DNA from: a virus
IMG/VR virus record: IMGVR_UViG_3300045242_000078
Span: 1 to 51,268 of that record
Strand: one strand, 5' to 3'
DNA: 51,268 bases
Shown here: piece by piece, positions 22,777 through 29,120 of the stretch
Layout of the letters: each line of letters opens with the position of its first letter
Numbering within the stretch: the stretch's first letter is position 1
Position numbers and translations under genes: made by a program
The notes under the pieces: generated by a model
Databases searched by the model: none
What the model was told of the DNA's origin: nothing
What the model saw: the letters and a program-made list of their open reading frames with translations, nothing else

Positions 22777-23111
22777 GCCTCGGCCGGATCCGGTTCATCC
22801 TTCGCCCCAGGCTGGTACGGGCGCCACTTCCACAGCGGGCAGCGCAATACCCGGCAGTGCGTGATTTCCTCCCGCTGCCAGCACGAACAGTCCAGGCACT
22901 TCGCCCGAATCGCGTTTAGCGGCGAACCGTCACCCTCAAATGCTTTCTCGCAGATGCTGCGCGCAGATATCGGAATTTGTTCAACATATTCATTCACTTT
23001 CGCCTGATCTTCCGGCGATCTCGGCTTCCTCCACGCATGCTCCGGCTTGATTCCGGCCGCCCGCATCGCAGCACGCTTCTCCTGCGCTTTCTTCAATCCT
23101 TCGTTCGTCAT
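22773..23111 (-). CDS. Cys-rich phage protein, 112 aa
   Basis: The ATG at 23111 follows AAAGGGG. The C-terminal half carries RAKCLDCSCWQREEITHCRV and LRCPLWKWRPYQPG, a conserved Cys/Trp motif seen in many small phage proteins. The N-terminal half is helical and charged. First gene of the leftward operon after the control region. Confidence 0.75.
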   Translation of the reverse strand: MTNEGLKKAQEKRAAMRAAGIKPEHAWRKPRSPEDQAKVNEYVEQIPISARSICEKAFEGDGSPLNAIRAKCLDCSCWQREEITHCRVLRCPLWKWRPYQPGAKDEPDPAEA

Positions 23112-23252
23112 GCCAGACCCCTTTCGGCCTCCCCGTGGCCCAAAGCTGAACATTCCCGGAGCGCGGGCGTGAACCCGGCTGGGTCAATGGGTACGAGGAG
23201 GTCGGTAAGGTTCAAGCAAGTGCTCCTTTCGGCCGTTCAGAGCCTGAAAATG

Positions 23253-23282
23253 ACTTTACCGCCGCGCTCAAGCAAAAGTCAA
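23253..23282 (-). promoter_or_regulatory. Leftward promoter candidate
   Basis: TTGACT (23282-23277) and TAAAGT (23258-23253) are separated by 18 bp on the minus strand, about 140 bp before the first gene of the packaging-side operon at 23111. Other elements in the gap may also drive it. Confidence 0.45.
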
Positions 23283-23345
23283 GGAGAAACATGCGTCAGA
23301 ATCCACGGACGATGTAGGACACAGAAAATAGCGCCACCAATCCGA

Positions 23346-23367
23346 CGGCACATTGTTCAATGTGCCG
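23346..23367. promoter_or_regulatory. 22-bp perfect operator-like palindrome
   Basis: CGGCACATTG at 23346-23355 and CAATGTGCCG at 23358-23367 form 10-bp perfect arms around TT. It lies 64 bp upstream of the -35 element of the leftward promoter candidate. A typical footprint for a dimeric repressor or activator. Confidence 0.6.
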
Positions 23368-23664
23368 AATTTGTAACAAGCACCCTTCCTAACGCCTTTC
23401 CCCTACTCCAGAACAGACCACTCCAACCTTTCCCGCAAAACAGCAGAAAAAAATGGGGGAGGGAGGAAGGCGAGGCACGCGCGCACGCCGCCCTCAGACC
23501 CATCTGGCCAGGCGCCCGGCAGCCGCGACGGCCTGACCGACCAGCCAGCAGCCAGCCCGGCGCCCAGGCTGACATCGAGTTCGCCGCCGACGCCCTCTGG
23601 CCGCCTGCACCTAGACGCGGCCGGCCAGGTTGACCGATCGCCCGATCGCCCTTTTTAGCCCAGA

Positions 23665-23685
23665 TGGCGGGTAAAGTGGCGGGTA
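23665..23685. repeat. Short direct repeat, TGGCGGGTA twice
   Basis: TGGCGGGTA occurs at 23665-23673 and 23677-23685, 12 bp apart. It precedes the AT-rich stretch in the control region and may be a binding site pair. Confidence 0.4.
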
Positions 23686-23824
23686 GGAGGCGTGATAAAC
23701 AGACTTATTCAATGTAATCAATTAAGTTTGGCAGAGAGTGAGTCCGCATAACCGTAATTCGGGCTATTGTGCGCCGCAGCAGACAATCCGCCGGCCGACC
23801 TCGGACCCGATCGCCTGGAGGGGG

Positions 23825-23840
23825 TGTCGAAAGTTCGACA
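23825..23840. promoter_or_regulatory. 16-bp palindrome
   Basis: TGTCGAA and TTCGACA form 7-bp perfect arms around AG. Operator-like, different in sequence from the 23346 palindrome, so a second regulator may act here. Confidence 0.5.
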
Positions 23841-23960
23841 GGACAGCCAAAAATGATGACTATGAGTAGCGCAGTTCAAGGCTGCCGCCTCTGAACCGGC
23901 GGTTAATGACCCTGCGGTCAGTTTGTCGATGCGGTCCTGATCTGATCTGGTCGCACGGAT

Positions 23961-24081
23961 TGCGCACGGGGACTGCGCACAAGCGCACGGGTACTATGTA
24001 TACCCGTGTGCGCACTTGTGCGCATTGCTTTGTCCTGCGCACATGTGCGCAGTTTGTGCGCAGTTTGTGCGCATGTGCGCA
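23961..24081. repeat. Iteron-like array: nine TGCGCA sites beside repA
   Basis: TGCGCA starts at 23961, 23974, 24009, 24019, 24036, 24046, 24057, 24068 and 24076. Most steps are 10-11 bp, one helical turn, and the last ones share the longer unit GTTTGTGCGCA. The array ends 3 bp before the repA stop codon. This resembles an iteron origin or multi-site operator bound by a phage protein. Confidence 0.72.
23986..24008. repeat. Inverted repeat inside the TGCGCA array
   Basis: CACGGGTA (23986-23993) and TACCCGTG (24001-24008) are perfect 8-bp arms with a 7-nt loop, lying in the widest gap of the array. It could form a hairpin or a central binding site. Confidence 0.5.
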
Positions 24082-24083
24082 GG

Positions 24084-25253
24084 CTAGTTTATCCACCAGA
24101 AACCGGCTTCGGTGCTGGCGATTCTTGTGGCTTGAAGATCGTTCTGTGCGCGGTTAAAAGCCATGCGTCTGGTGTTGGCTTGCTTGCGTGATTCTTCCTT
24201 GCTAAGTTTTTGACTTATTGGACGAATACGGTAATAGACTGACATCCAATGATCGACCTGCACGGCACGCGCGCCGGCTGGCAGGACTGAGGTTGCCGGC
24301 AGAATCTCGCCGTGTTCCTCAATGGCGGTCTTGAGGGCATCGAAACCAACTTGTGCGCAGTTGGAGAGTTTGACTGGTTTGCTGCGCACAAACGGGCTGT
24401 TTTCGAGGTTGTGCGCAACGAGGCAAGTTGTGCGCATTTCGCCGTCCGAATCCAGGCCGATTTCGATGACTTCGAGCCTGAAGGGAAAGACGTCGGAGTC
24501 GATTCCGTCGCGGACCTTCTCTACAGTGGCTACTTTGGCCTCAACCCGGATAACGACATCAGCAGCGGCCCGAAGGGAGGAATTTCCGCGCATTCCCTTG
24601 TTTCTATCCTTTCCCGAGTGGTGAACGATCAGGGTTCCAGCGCCGAATGTGGCCCGGATTTCGTCGGACGCGGCGATAACGCGGCTCATATCGTCGGTTT
24701 TGTTTTCGTCTCCGCCCGGCATGGAACGGCTGAGCGTGTCGAACACCGCCAGCGCGATTGGTATCCCCGCTTCCTTGGAAATGTCGCGCAATTCCTCAAT
24801 CAACGCGCCTACCGCCTCAACGTTCAGCAGGTTCGTGCCGCGGGTGAGGATTACTAGCGGGGTTCTAGGCGCCAGATCGCCTACATGACGGGAACGCCAC
24901 GCAATGAACCGGCGCAGGACGCCAGCCCCGGCCTCGGCGGCGACGTACACCACCAGGCCCAGCTTGACGCGCCGGCCGCGCCAGGGCGAACCGGTGGCGA
25001 TGCTGTAGGCCATATCAATGGTGAAAAACGTCTTACCGTCCCCGGATGGACCATAAATGACGTGACAGGCGGCGCGCTCGATCAACCCTTTAATGAGATA
25101 ATCGGCATCGAGGCTGAGGGCGGCATCGTCCACCCAAACGCGATATGGGTGCTTATCCTCGCCGTTGCCGCCGGGAGTGTTGCGCTTTTTCTGCCAGCGA
25201 TTGAGGGCTTCCTCATCCCGATCCGGCCCCGGCGGCGCCTGTTCATCGCTCAT
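24084..25253 (-). CDS. RepA-type AAA ATPase / replicative helicase, 389 aa
   Basis: A hexameric RecA-fold ATPase like plasmid RepA helicases. Walker A is GPSGDGKT (residues 68-75), Walker B AVFDTLSR with Asp172, then a Q-loop-like IVHHSGKDRNKGMRGNSSLR (209-228) with an Arg finger candidate. It overlaps the primase-domain gene by 11 nt. The C-terminal ~120 residues may hold a DNA-binding region. TGCGCA sites lie inside and just after the gene. Confidence 0.85.
   Translation of the reverse strand: MSDEQAPPGPDRDEEALNRWQKKRNTPGGNGEDKHPYRVWVDDAALSLDADYLIKGLIERAACHVIYGPSGDGKTFFTIDMAYSIATGSPWRGRRVKLGLVVYVAAEAGAGVLRRFIAWRSRHVGDLAPRTPLVILTRGTNLLNVEAVGALIEELRDISKEAGIPIALAVFDTLSRSMPGGDENKTDDMSRVIAASDEIRATFGAGTLIVHHSGKDRNKGMRGNSSLRAAADVVIRVEAKVATVEKVRDGIDSDVFPFRLEVIEIGLDSDGEMRTTCLVAHNLENSPFVRSKPVKLSNCAQVGFDALKTAIEEHGEILPATSVLPAGARAVQVDHWMSVYYRIRPISQKLSKEESRKQANTRRMAFNRAQNDLQATRIASTEAGFWWIN
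24354..24436. repeat. Second TGCGCA cluster inside repA
   Basis: TGCGCA starts at 24354, 24383, 24412 and 24431, with TTGTGCGCA at three of the four. Four copies in 83 bp of coding sequence is far more than expected. Spacings of 29, 29 and 19 bp differ from the main array. The same hexamer also appears at 28436-28441, in the divergent early promoter region. Confidence 0.6.
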
Positions 25254-25665
25254 AGGCGGCCTGGGCGATCCCGTTCAGGCGCTCCACGGCCTTGAACAGC
25301 CTTTCATAGTCCGACTCGCTTACTGTGCGCTGTTTGTGCAGTTCGGCCGCGATGACAGCAGCGACGCCGATCTCGCGCCGCGCGATGTCGAATACATCGG
25401 ACGGAAAAAACGGCGGGCGCCTGCCTGGGTGATTGACCGGCAGCCGGTCGGGGAACAAATCCTCAAACGTCAGATCGACGGCTTCGAGCACCGCCTGCAC
25501 TTCGCAGCCGGCGAAACAGTGCGCCAGCACCAGGCCGTTACCGGCGTAGGTGATTTTCAAGCTCGGCGATTTATCGGCGTGCGCCGGGCAGCGCGCCATC
25601 CACGTATCGCGTCCGGTGTTGCGAACACCTTGCAGGCGCGACAGCAGCAAATCCACGTTTGCCAT
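25243..25665 (-). CDS. Primase zinc-binding (CHC2-type) domain protein, 140 aa
   Basis: The zinc domain reads WMARCPAHADKSPSLKI, then VLAHCFAGCEV, giving Cys26, His29, Cys50 and Cys54 as metal ligands, as in DnaG-type primases. No catalytic Toprim or polymerase domain follows, so it probably works with RepA or a host primase. The ATG at 25665 follows GGAGG that is part of the leader structure at 25674-25721. Confidence 0.82.
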   Translation of the reverse strand: MANVDLLLSRLQGVRNTGRDTWMARCPAHADKSPSLKITYAGNGLVLAHCFAGCEVQAVLEAVDLTFEDLFPDRLPVNHPGRRPPFFPSDVFDIARREIGVAAVIAAELHKQRTVSESDYERLFKAVERLNGIAQAAYER

Positions 25666-25673
25666 GTACCCCT

Positions 25674-25721
25674 CCTACCAAGGAAGGGGCGAGTCCCCGC
25701 GGCGTGGTAGGCACCGCGGGG
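25674..25721 (-). promoter_or_regulatory. Mutually exclusive hairpins before the primase gene, possible RNA switch
   Basis: In the leftward transcript, CCTACCA (rc of 25705-25711) can pair with TGGTAGG (rc of 25674-25680), which contains the start of the GGAGG ribosome site. A second hairpin, an 8-bp all-GC stem (25695-25702 with 25714-25721), places CCTACCA in its 11-nt loop. The two folds exclude each other, so one would hide and the other free the ribosome site. Confidence 0.5.
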
Positions 25722-25800
25722 GCGGGTCTCGTCCTAGTCTGGGGCTGGCCGGCCCCACACTTAAATCCTAATCCACGCACGCCAGAAAATCAACCCGCAA

Positions 25801-26094
25801 TCAAGACCCTGTGGTAAGCCGCGCGGCGAGCGCGTCGGCAACGGCTTGAGTTCTGCGCTGGATTTCTGGGCTGTTATGCGCAAGCCAGACTATCAACGCG
25901 TCAGACATTTTTAGCGCCAATGCAGGGTCCGCTTTTTTTATCGCCGTTCGCACAACTGCCGATCCGAGGTCGAACATTTCCGTATCTGTCAGCGTGCCGC
26001 GCTGGCGTTTGCAAATCAGCGTGTGCGCTTCGATGCAAAACCGGTCGAGCCATTCATCGCCCGGCTGATCCGGCAGAATGTGATCGTGGTCCAT
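25801..26094 (-). CDS. Small early protein, 97 aa
   Basis: A helical protein starting MDHDHILPDQPGDEWLDRF, with a repeated Ala-rich helix near the end (AVADALAARL). The ATG begins one base before the preceding gene's stop region (TAAATGG). The same AARLT ending occurs in the neighbouring 59-aa protein. Function unknown. Confidence 0.7.
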   Translation of the reverse strand: MDHDHILPDQPGDEWLDRFCIEAHTLICKRQRGTLTDTEMFDLGSAVVRTAIKKADPALALKMSDALIVWLAHNSPEIQRRTQAVADALAARLTTGS

Positions 26095-26274
26095 TTACCC
26101 TCCCGGCGTGAGTCTCGCGGCCAATTCATCCATCGCCCGGCGCAGCTCGTCGTGGGTCGCGCCCGGATGCTCGCGGATCCACTGCGCCCGCTCGCGCTCA
26201 AACCGGCGCATCCGCGCGATGCCGCGCATCACCGCGCTATGGTCCGGTCCTGGCTTTCTGCGGCTGACGATCAT
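26095..26274 (-). CDS. Small basic early protein, 59 aa
   Basis: Encodes MIVSRRKPGPDHSAVMRGIA and then an Arg/Glu-rich helix (RFERERAQWIREHPGATHDE). The ATG at 26274 has a good GAGGTGG site. It ends directly before the 97-aa gene with a TAA that abuts the next ATG. Likely DNA- or RNA-binding by charge, but unassigned. Confidence 0.7.
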   Translation of the reverse strand: MIVSRRKPGPDHSAVMRGIARMRRFERERAQWIREHPGATHDELRRAMDELAARLTPGG

Positions 26275-26315
26275 TGACCACCTCGGGCTGGGCGGCCCCG
26301 GCAGACGGATCGCCT

Positions 26316-26415
26316 AAACCGGGGCCTAGCTTCTCCGGCGCGGGATAGGATTACCGCGCGGTCGAGCGTTTAGTCGGCCCCAGACGGTACGCGAGCGCCG
26401 TTAAAACCGGGGCCT
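26316..26415. repeat. Direct repeat AAACCGGGGCCT in a structured spacer
   Basis: AAACCGGGGCCT occurs at 26316-26327 and 26404-26415. The 200-bp gap 26275-26475 also has complementary GGCCCC boxes at 26294 and 26373, so the leftward RNA could form long GC helices. No gene is visible in this gap. Confidence 0.45.
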
Positions 26416-26475
26416 GGCCGGCTTGGGGAGGGAACGCCGCGCGCCGGTTGGGGCGCAGTTTAGCACTGCGGCTTG

Positions 26476-26769
26476 TTACTGGCCCCGTTGCATCCTGGCG
26501 ACGCACTCGCATATGGCCCGGTTCAGATTGATGTTATGCGTTGCAGCGTGCGCCGATTCGTAATCGCCTATGGCCTTGCATACGCACCATTCCGTATTTG
26601 CGCCAGACACTTCAAGCCGAAATTTCCGAATCAGCAGCATCGCTTGAGTGTCGTTCGTAACCGGATTCCACGGCGCGAATGTGCCCTTGTCGTATAGTTG
26701 GCCGTTGGACTCGCCAAGCGTGATGCCTACGGCTGCGGCACAAAGGCGCATCATTTCAACATCGGTCAC
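26476..26769 (-). CDS. Small early protein, ABA-sandwich-like, 97 aa
   Basis: The pattern MTDVEMMRLCAAAVGITLGE ... FAPWNPVTNDTQAMLLIRKF ... AICECVARM resembles small phage proteins with an alpha-beta-alpha sandwich, in which a W-P-x-T/D stretch precedes an AxxL helix. Many phages carry several of these; function is unknown. Match is weak. Confidence 0.62.
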   Translation of the reverse strand: MTDVEMMRLCAAAVGITLGESNGQLYDKGTFAPWNPVTNDTQAMLLIRKFRLEVSGANTEWCVCKAIGDYESAHAATHNINLNRAICECVARMQRGQ

Positions 26770-26987
26770 GGCAGCAACTCAATGTCATCGGAAGCGTCCG
26801 CCTCGCCCGTGGTGCAGGTAAAGCACATGCCTGTCTCACCGTATTTCCAGATTGGTTCATCGCAATTTGTGCATTGGCCTTTTTGCTGTGCCACTTCCCG
26901 CCACATCGAAAGCGGGCGCTTATCGTTGTTGGCATCGCCCCATTTCTTTGCCTGCTCAGGCGTGATGTATCTGCCGAAATTATTCAT
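26766..26987 (-). CDS. Small zinc-binding early protein, 73 aa
   Basis: CTNCDEPIW and CFTCTTGE give a CxxC...CxxC zinc site in the second half. Start at 26987 overlaps the preceding stop; an ATG two codons earlier is also possible. Ends in an acidic tail and overlaps the next gene (ATGA). Unassigned. Confidence 0.68.
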   Translation of the reverse strand: MNNFGRYITPEQAKKWGDANNDKRPLSMWREVAQQKGQCTNCDEPIWKYGETGMCFTCTTGEADASDDIELLP

Positions 26988-27198
26988 TTCCATACGCCTT
27001 GGCAATAGCCGCCTTGAGCGCCTTGCATAGTGGATGCTTTGGCGCGAATCCTTGCCATTGGGCAAGCGATTGTTCGCAGGCGCACAAGAGCAATTGGTTC
27101 AATTCTTGTAACTGCTCTATGTTGGCTAATAAGTCCTCTATTGTCGGCGGTACGTCCTCTGTCTGATCATCAATCGACTGTGGTGCGATGTCAGCCAT
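26980..27198 (-). CDS. Small acidic early protein, 72 aa
   Basis: MADIAPQSIDDQTEDVPPTI then a Leu-rich helix (LLANIEQLQELNQLLLCACE) that could form a coiled coil. Lies 2 nt after the membrane peptide gene and overlaps the next. No family recognised. Confidence 0.66.
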   Translation of the reverse strand: MADIAPQSIDDQTEDVPPTIEDLLANIEQLQELNQLLLCACEQSLAQWQGFAPKHPLCKALKAAIAKAYGNE

Positions 27199-27200
27199 AT

Positions 27201-27341
27201 TTATCTCCCAATGCAGGCATAGCCTGTAAGCGTTTTCACATACACCCCGTTGCAGTCAATCCAGCCGGTAAGCGTGACCCAAATAACGACAGTAAAAACG
27301 ATTACAGCCATGGCGATCACGGCCCACTCGAAATATTTCAT
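27201..27341 (-). CDS. Very small membrane protein, 46 aa
   Basis: MKYFEWAVIAMAVIVFTVVI shows one transmembrane helix; a short polar tail with two Cys follows. The ATG overlaps the previous stop (ATGA). Possibly a superinfection or host-membrane modifier, but no match is known. Confidence 0.66.
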   Translation of the reverse strand: MKYFEWAVIAMAVIVFTVVIWVTLTGWIDCNGVYVKTLTGYACIGR

Positions 27342-27529
27342 GCGCCATCTCCAAGCCGGAACAGGCGCCGCACGGCCTCAGGAGGCGTGCCGAGTAAATC
27401 GCGCTCTCGCGTGATTTGTTCTATTTCCTTCGCTTGGGCGCGGATATGCGCGGCTGCAAGCGCGGCGTCGCAGCCATCCCAATCGTCCTCATCTATGCTT
27501 TTAAGGAGAGCTTCGATTTCGGCTGTCAT
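27338..27529 (-). CDS. Small early protein related to the one at 33678, 63 aa
   Basis: MTAEIEALLKSIDEDDWDGC ... HIRAQAKEIEQITRERDLL resembles the N-terminus of the 155-aa protein on the other arm (MSAEVEALLAQMD ... LIRAQAEEIARLRERV). Such MxAExEALL plus RAQAxEI proteins are typical of Ea22-like phage accessory genes. Role unknown. Confidence 0.7.
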   Translation of the reverse strand: MTAEIEALLKSIDEDDWDGCDAALAAAHIRAQAKEIEQITRERDLLGTPPEAVRRLFRLGDGA

Positions 27530-28044
27530 GGCTTTTCCCTATTCATAGCTTTATCAATCTTCCTAGACAACCGACGTGCGTCTGGGTGACGGATACTCCA
27601 AAGGAATATGCGGGTTTCATCTGCCAAGTCCCTTGTAATTATTACCTCTGCCTGCTCTTTAGCTTCTCGTTCCGCTTTCAGTTTTCTCAGCAGTTGCTTG
27701 GCGCACTCAGGGCACCAATAGCTTTGCCCGCTTCTGTCAAGTTCGCCCTTGACTAATTCGCCGCCACAGTCTTCGCAAACGGGGCCGGAGGCGCACGGGG
27801 CGAGGGCGCGGATAGCCGTCGCGCAATTATTGCGCGCATTACATGTCACGTCGTAATCGCAAATTTTTGCGCATCGCTCAATTGTGTCCTGCACTGCGGT
27901 TGCAAGTTGGCGCTCAAGTTCGTCTCGCGCCCGCTCAAGCTCATCCAGTCGAGCGGCGGCATGTACCAGATACGCGGATATCATTAAACTTGGGCGATGA
28001 GCATATAAGCGCAAGCGATCCGCAAGCGTCACCACTTTATTCAT
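27526..28044 (-). CDS. Early zinc-binding protein related to the one at 34142, 172 aa
   Basis: A helical part with ARLDELERARDELERQLATA and an ERC motif is followed by a zinc ribbon (CEDCGGEL ... YWCPECAKQL) and a basic coiled coil. The ARxDELE ... QLAT ... ERC pattern recurs in the 246-aa protein at 34142-34882. The ATG at 28044 overlaps the preceding stop (ATGA). Confidence 0.7.
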   Translation of the reverse strand: MNKVVTLADRLRLYAHRPSLMISAYLVHAAARLDELERARDELERQLATAVQDTIERCAKICDYDVTCNARNNCATAIRALAPCASGPVCEDCGGELVKGELDRSGQSYWCPECAKQLLRKLKAEREAKEQAEVIITRDLADETRIFLWSIRHPDARRLSRKIDKAMNREKP

Positions 28045-28232
28045 TTTGCGATCCAGCGCGACGGCTCGAAGTGGCAAGGATGCCGCGGCGATACGTAGGC
28101 CCACACGCGCTGGTAGCCGCAGTTGAGCCATCCCGCATCGTGCAGCACTCCGCTCGCATCGTCAGCCGGGCGGGCCATCGCGCAAGTGCCGCACCGCTCG
28201 GCGGGCAGTTCCGGCGTGGTCGTGCTGTTCAT
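28041..28232 (-). CDS. Small Cys-containing early protein, 63 aa
   Basis: MNSTTTPELPAERCGTCAMA, then CGYQRVWAYVSPRHPCHF gives four Cys that may bind metal. Coupled by ATGA overlaps on both sides. No family recognised. Confidence 0.66.
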   Translation of the reverse strand: MNSTTTPELPAERCGTCAMARPADDASGVLHDAGWLNCGYQRVWAYVSPRHPCHFEPSRWIAK

Positions 28233-28414
28233 GCCGGTTTTGGTCCGCGCTTGTAGAGGTCCGGGTATTTTGCCCCCGGCGGAACCATCCAATCGCGCCC
28301 GAACTTGATTGCGCCCTTAATCCGCCCGTCCTGGCATAGACGCCGCACCCAGACGGCGGAGCAGCCCCATTGCGCGGCGGCTTGCGCCGCTGATTTCATC
28401 TTTTTAGTATCCAT
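28229..28414 (-). CDS. Excisionase-like helix-turn-helix protein, 61 aa
   Basis: SAAQAAAQWGCSAVWVRRLC followed by GRIKGAIKFGRDWMVP fits the MerR/excisionase-type winged helix-turn-helix with a WxVP end. As first gene of the leftward early operon it is a likely regulator of the divergent promoters. The ATG at 28414 almost coincides with the predicted RNA start, so its message could be leaderless. Confidence 0.76.
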   Translation of the reverse strand: MDTKKMKSAAQAAAQWGCSAVWVRRLCQDGRIKGAIKFGRDWMVPPGAKYPDLYKRGPKPA

Positions 28415-28421
28415 GCGCTGC

Positions 28422-28450
28422 AATATAGTACTATGTGCGCAACGGCGCAA
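28422..28450 (-). promoter_or_regulatory. Leftward early promoter candidate
   Basis: TTGCGC (28450-28445) and TATATT (28427-28422) are spaced by 17 bp, pointing left. Start of RNA would fall near 28415, one base before the ATG. A 10-bp palindrome ATAGTACTAT (28425-28434) and a TGCGCA site (28436-28441) lie inside it. Confidence 0.5.
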
Positions 28451-28465
28451 TTTATTTTCAAAAAC

Positions 28466-28507
28466 TTGATCTAGGTCAAGGAAATTGAATAGCGCACGCG
28501 ATACTGT
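28466..28507 (+). promoter_or_regulatory. Rightward early promoter candidate with ANR/FNR-like box
   Basis: TTGAT-CTAG-GTCAA at 28466-28479 matches the FNR/ANR box pattern TTGAT-N4-(A/G)TCAA. A weak -10 (TACTGT, 28502-28507) puts the start near 28514, so the box centre (28472.5) would be at about -41.5, the class II activator position. The first rightward gene begins at 28549. Confidence 0.48.
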
Positions 28508-28548
28508 TCAGTCATACCGCAATTGAGCGGGAAACCAAGGGGCGAATC

Positions 28549-28740
28549 ATGAAACAGTATGAGTTCCAACTCAGGCAGTCAGAAGGTCGGCGCGATTACG
28601 TGCTTTGCACAGCGCAGAATGCAGAAAAAGCGCGCAATGCCGTGGTTGACGCTTATGCGCCGCAATTCGCCATATCCGACAACCCGACGCGCGAATGGCC
28701 GGCCCACCATTTTTACGGCGAGATTGACGCTACCGCATAA
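28549..28740 (+). CDS. Small early protein, 63 aa
   Basis: MKQYEFQLRQSEGRRDYVLC, then a helical middle (NAEKARNAVVDAYAPQFAIS). It has AAGGGG eight bases before the ATG and is the first gene of the rightward operon. Function unknown. Confidence 0.74.
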   Translation: MKQYEFQLRQSEGRRDYVLCTAQNAEKARNAVVDAYAPQFAISDNPTREWPAHHFYGEIDATA

Positions 28741-28760
28741 CGTTTCTAGTTTTCATCCTC

Positions 28761-28780
28761 GGCCAGCTTGCGGGCTGGCC
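28761..28780. other. GC-rich hairpin after the first rightward gene
   Basis: GGCCAGC (28761-28767) and GCTGGCC (28774-28780) form a 7-bp stem with a 6-nt loop. No U run follows in either direction, so a processing or pausing element is more likely than a terminator. Confidence 0.4.
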
Positions 28781-28829
28781 CGGAATGGGAACTTGCGCTG
28801 CGTTGTGGCGCGAAACGGGAGAAACGGAA

Positions 28830-29087
28830 ATGATCGAAGCCAACATTATCAATGAACAATTCGCGCAAACCCTGGCGGCACGCACAGACGAGCGTTGCGG
28901 ATTTTGCTATCCGCGCGAACACGGCAAGAACGGCGAAGTCAGACGCGAATGGTCGCCGACATGGAATATGTTTATCAACTTCTGCCGCAAGCATTCGCCG
29001 GAACAGGAATGCAAATCAAGATATACGATCCAGCAAAAACGCGCCATTCAAGAGGAAATGCGAATTGTTGAAGCAAACAAAAAGTAA
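28830..29087 (+). CDS. Small early protein, 85 aa
   Basis: Starts MIEANIINEQFAQTLAARTD with GGAGAAACGGAA upstream. A CGFCYPREHG motif and FCRKHSPEQEC give four Cys that may bind zinc; the end is Lys-rich. Unassigned. Confidence 0.7.
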   Translation: MIEANIINEQFAQTLAARTDERCGFCYPREHGKNGEVRREWSPTWNMFINFCRKHSPEQECKSRYTIQQKRAIQEEMRIVEANKK

Positions 29088-29120
29088 GGCGATGGAATTT
29101 TAACGCGAGAAAAGGGAATC

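Larger units (their letters stand above)
23112..24083. other. Gene-free control / candidate origin region, 972 bp
   Basis: No frame here has convincing coding character. It holds a leftward promoter candidate, two perfect palindromes, a direct repeat, an AT-rich stretch around 23695-23735 and the TGCGCA array next to repA. The layout resembles a replication and transcription control region. Confidence 0.65.

Noticed and set aside
22977-23633. Plus-strand frame of 218 aa running into the control region
   Set aside because: It begins inside a minus-strand gene, has Arg/Pro-rich random composition and crosses the palindromes; no ribosome site seen.
23961-24081. The TGCGCA array as a CRISPR array
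   Set aside because: Repeat units are far too short and evenly close, with no spacers of normal length and no cas genes.
24006-24191. Small plus-strand Cys-rich frame over the TGCGCA array
   Set aside because: The Cys/Ala/His content follows from repeated TGCGCA, not from protein-level selection.
28229-28414. The HTH protein as proof of a temperate lifestyle
   Set aside because: Excisionase-like folds are also used by lytic-phage regulators, and no integrase or attachment site is visible.
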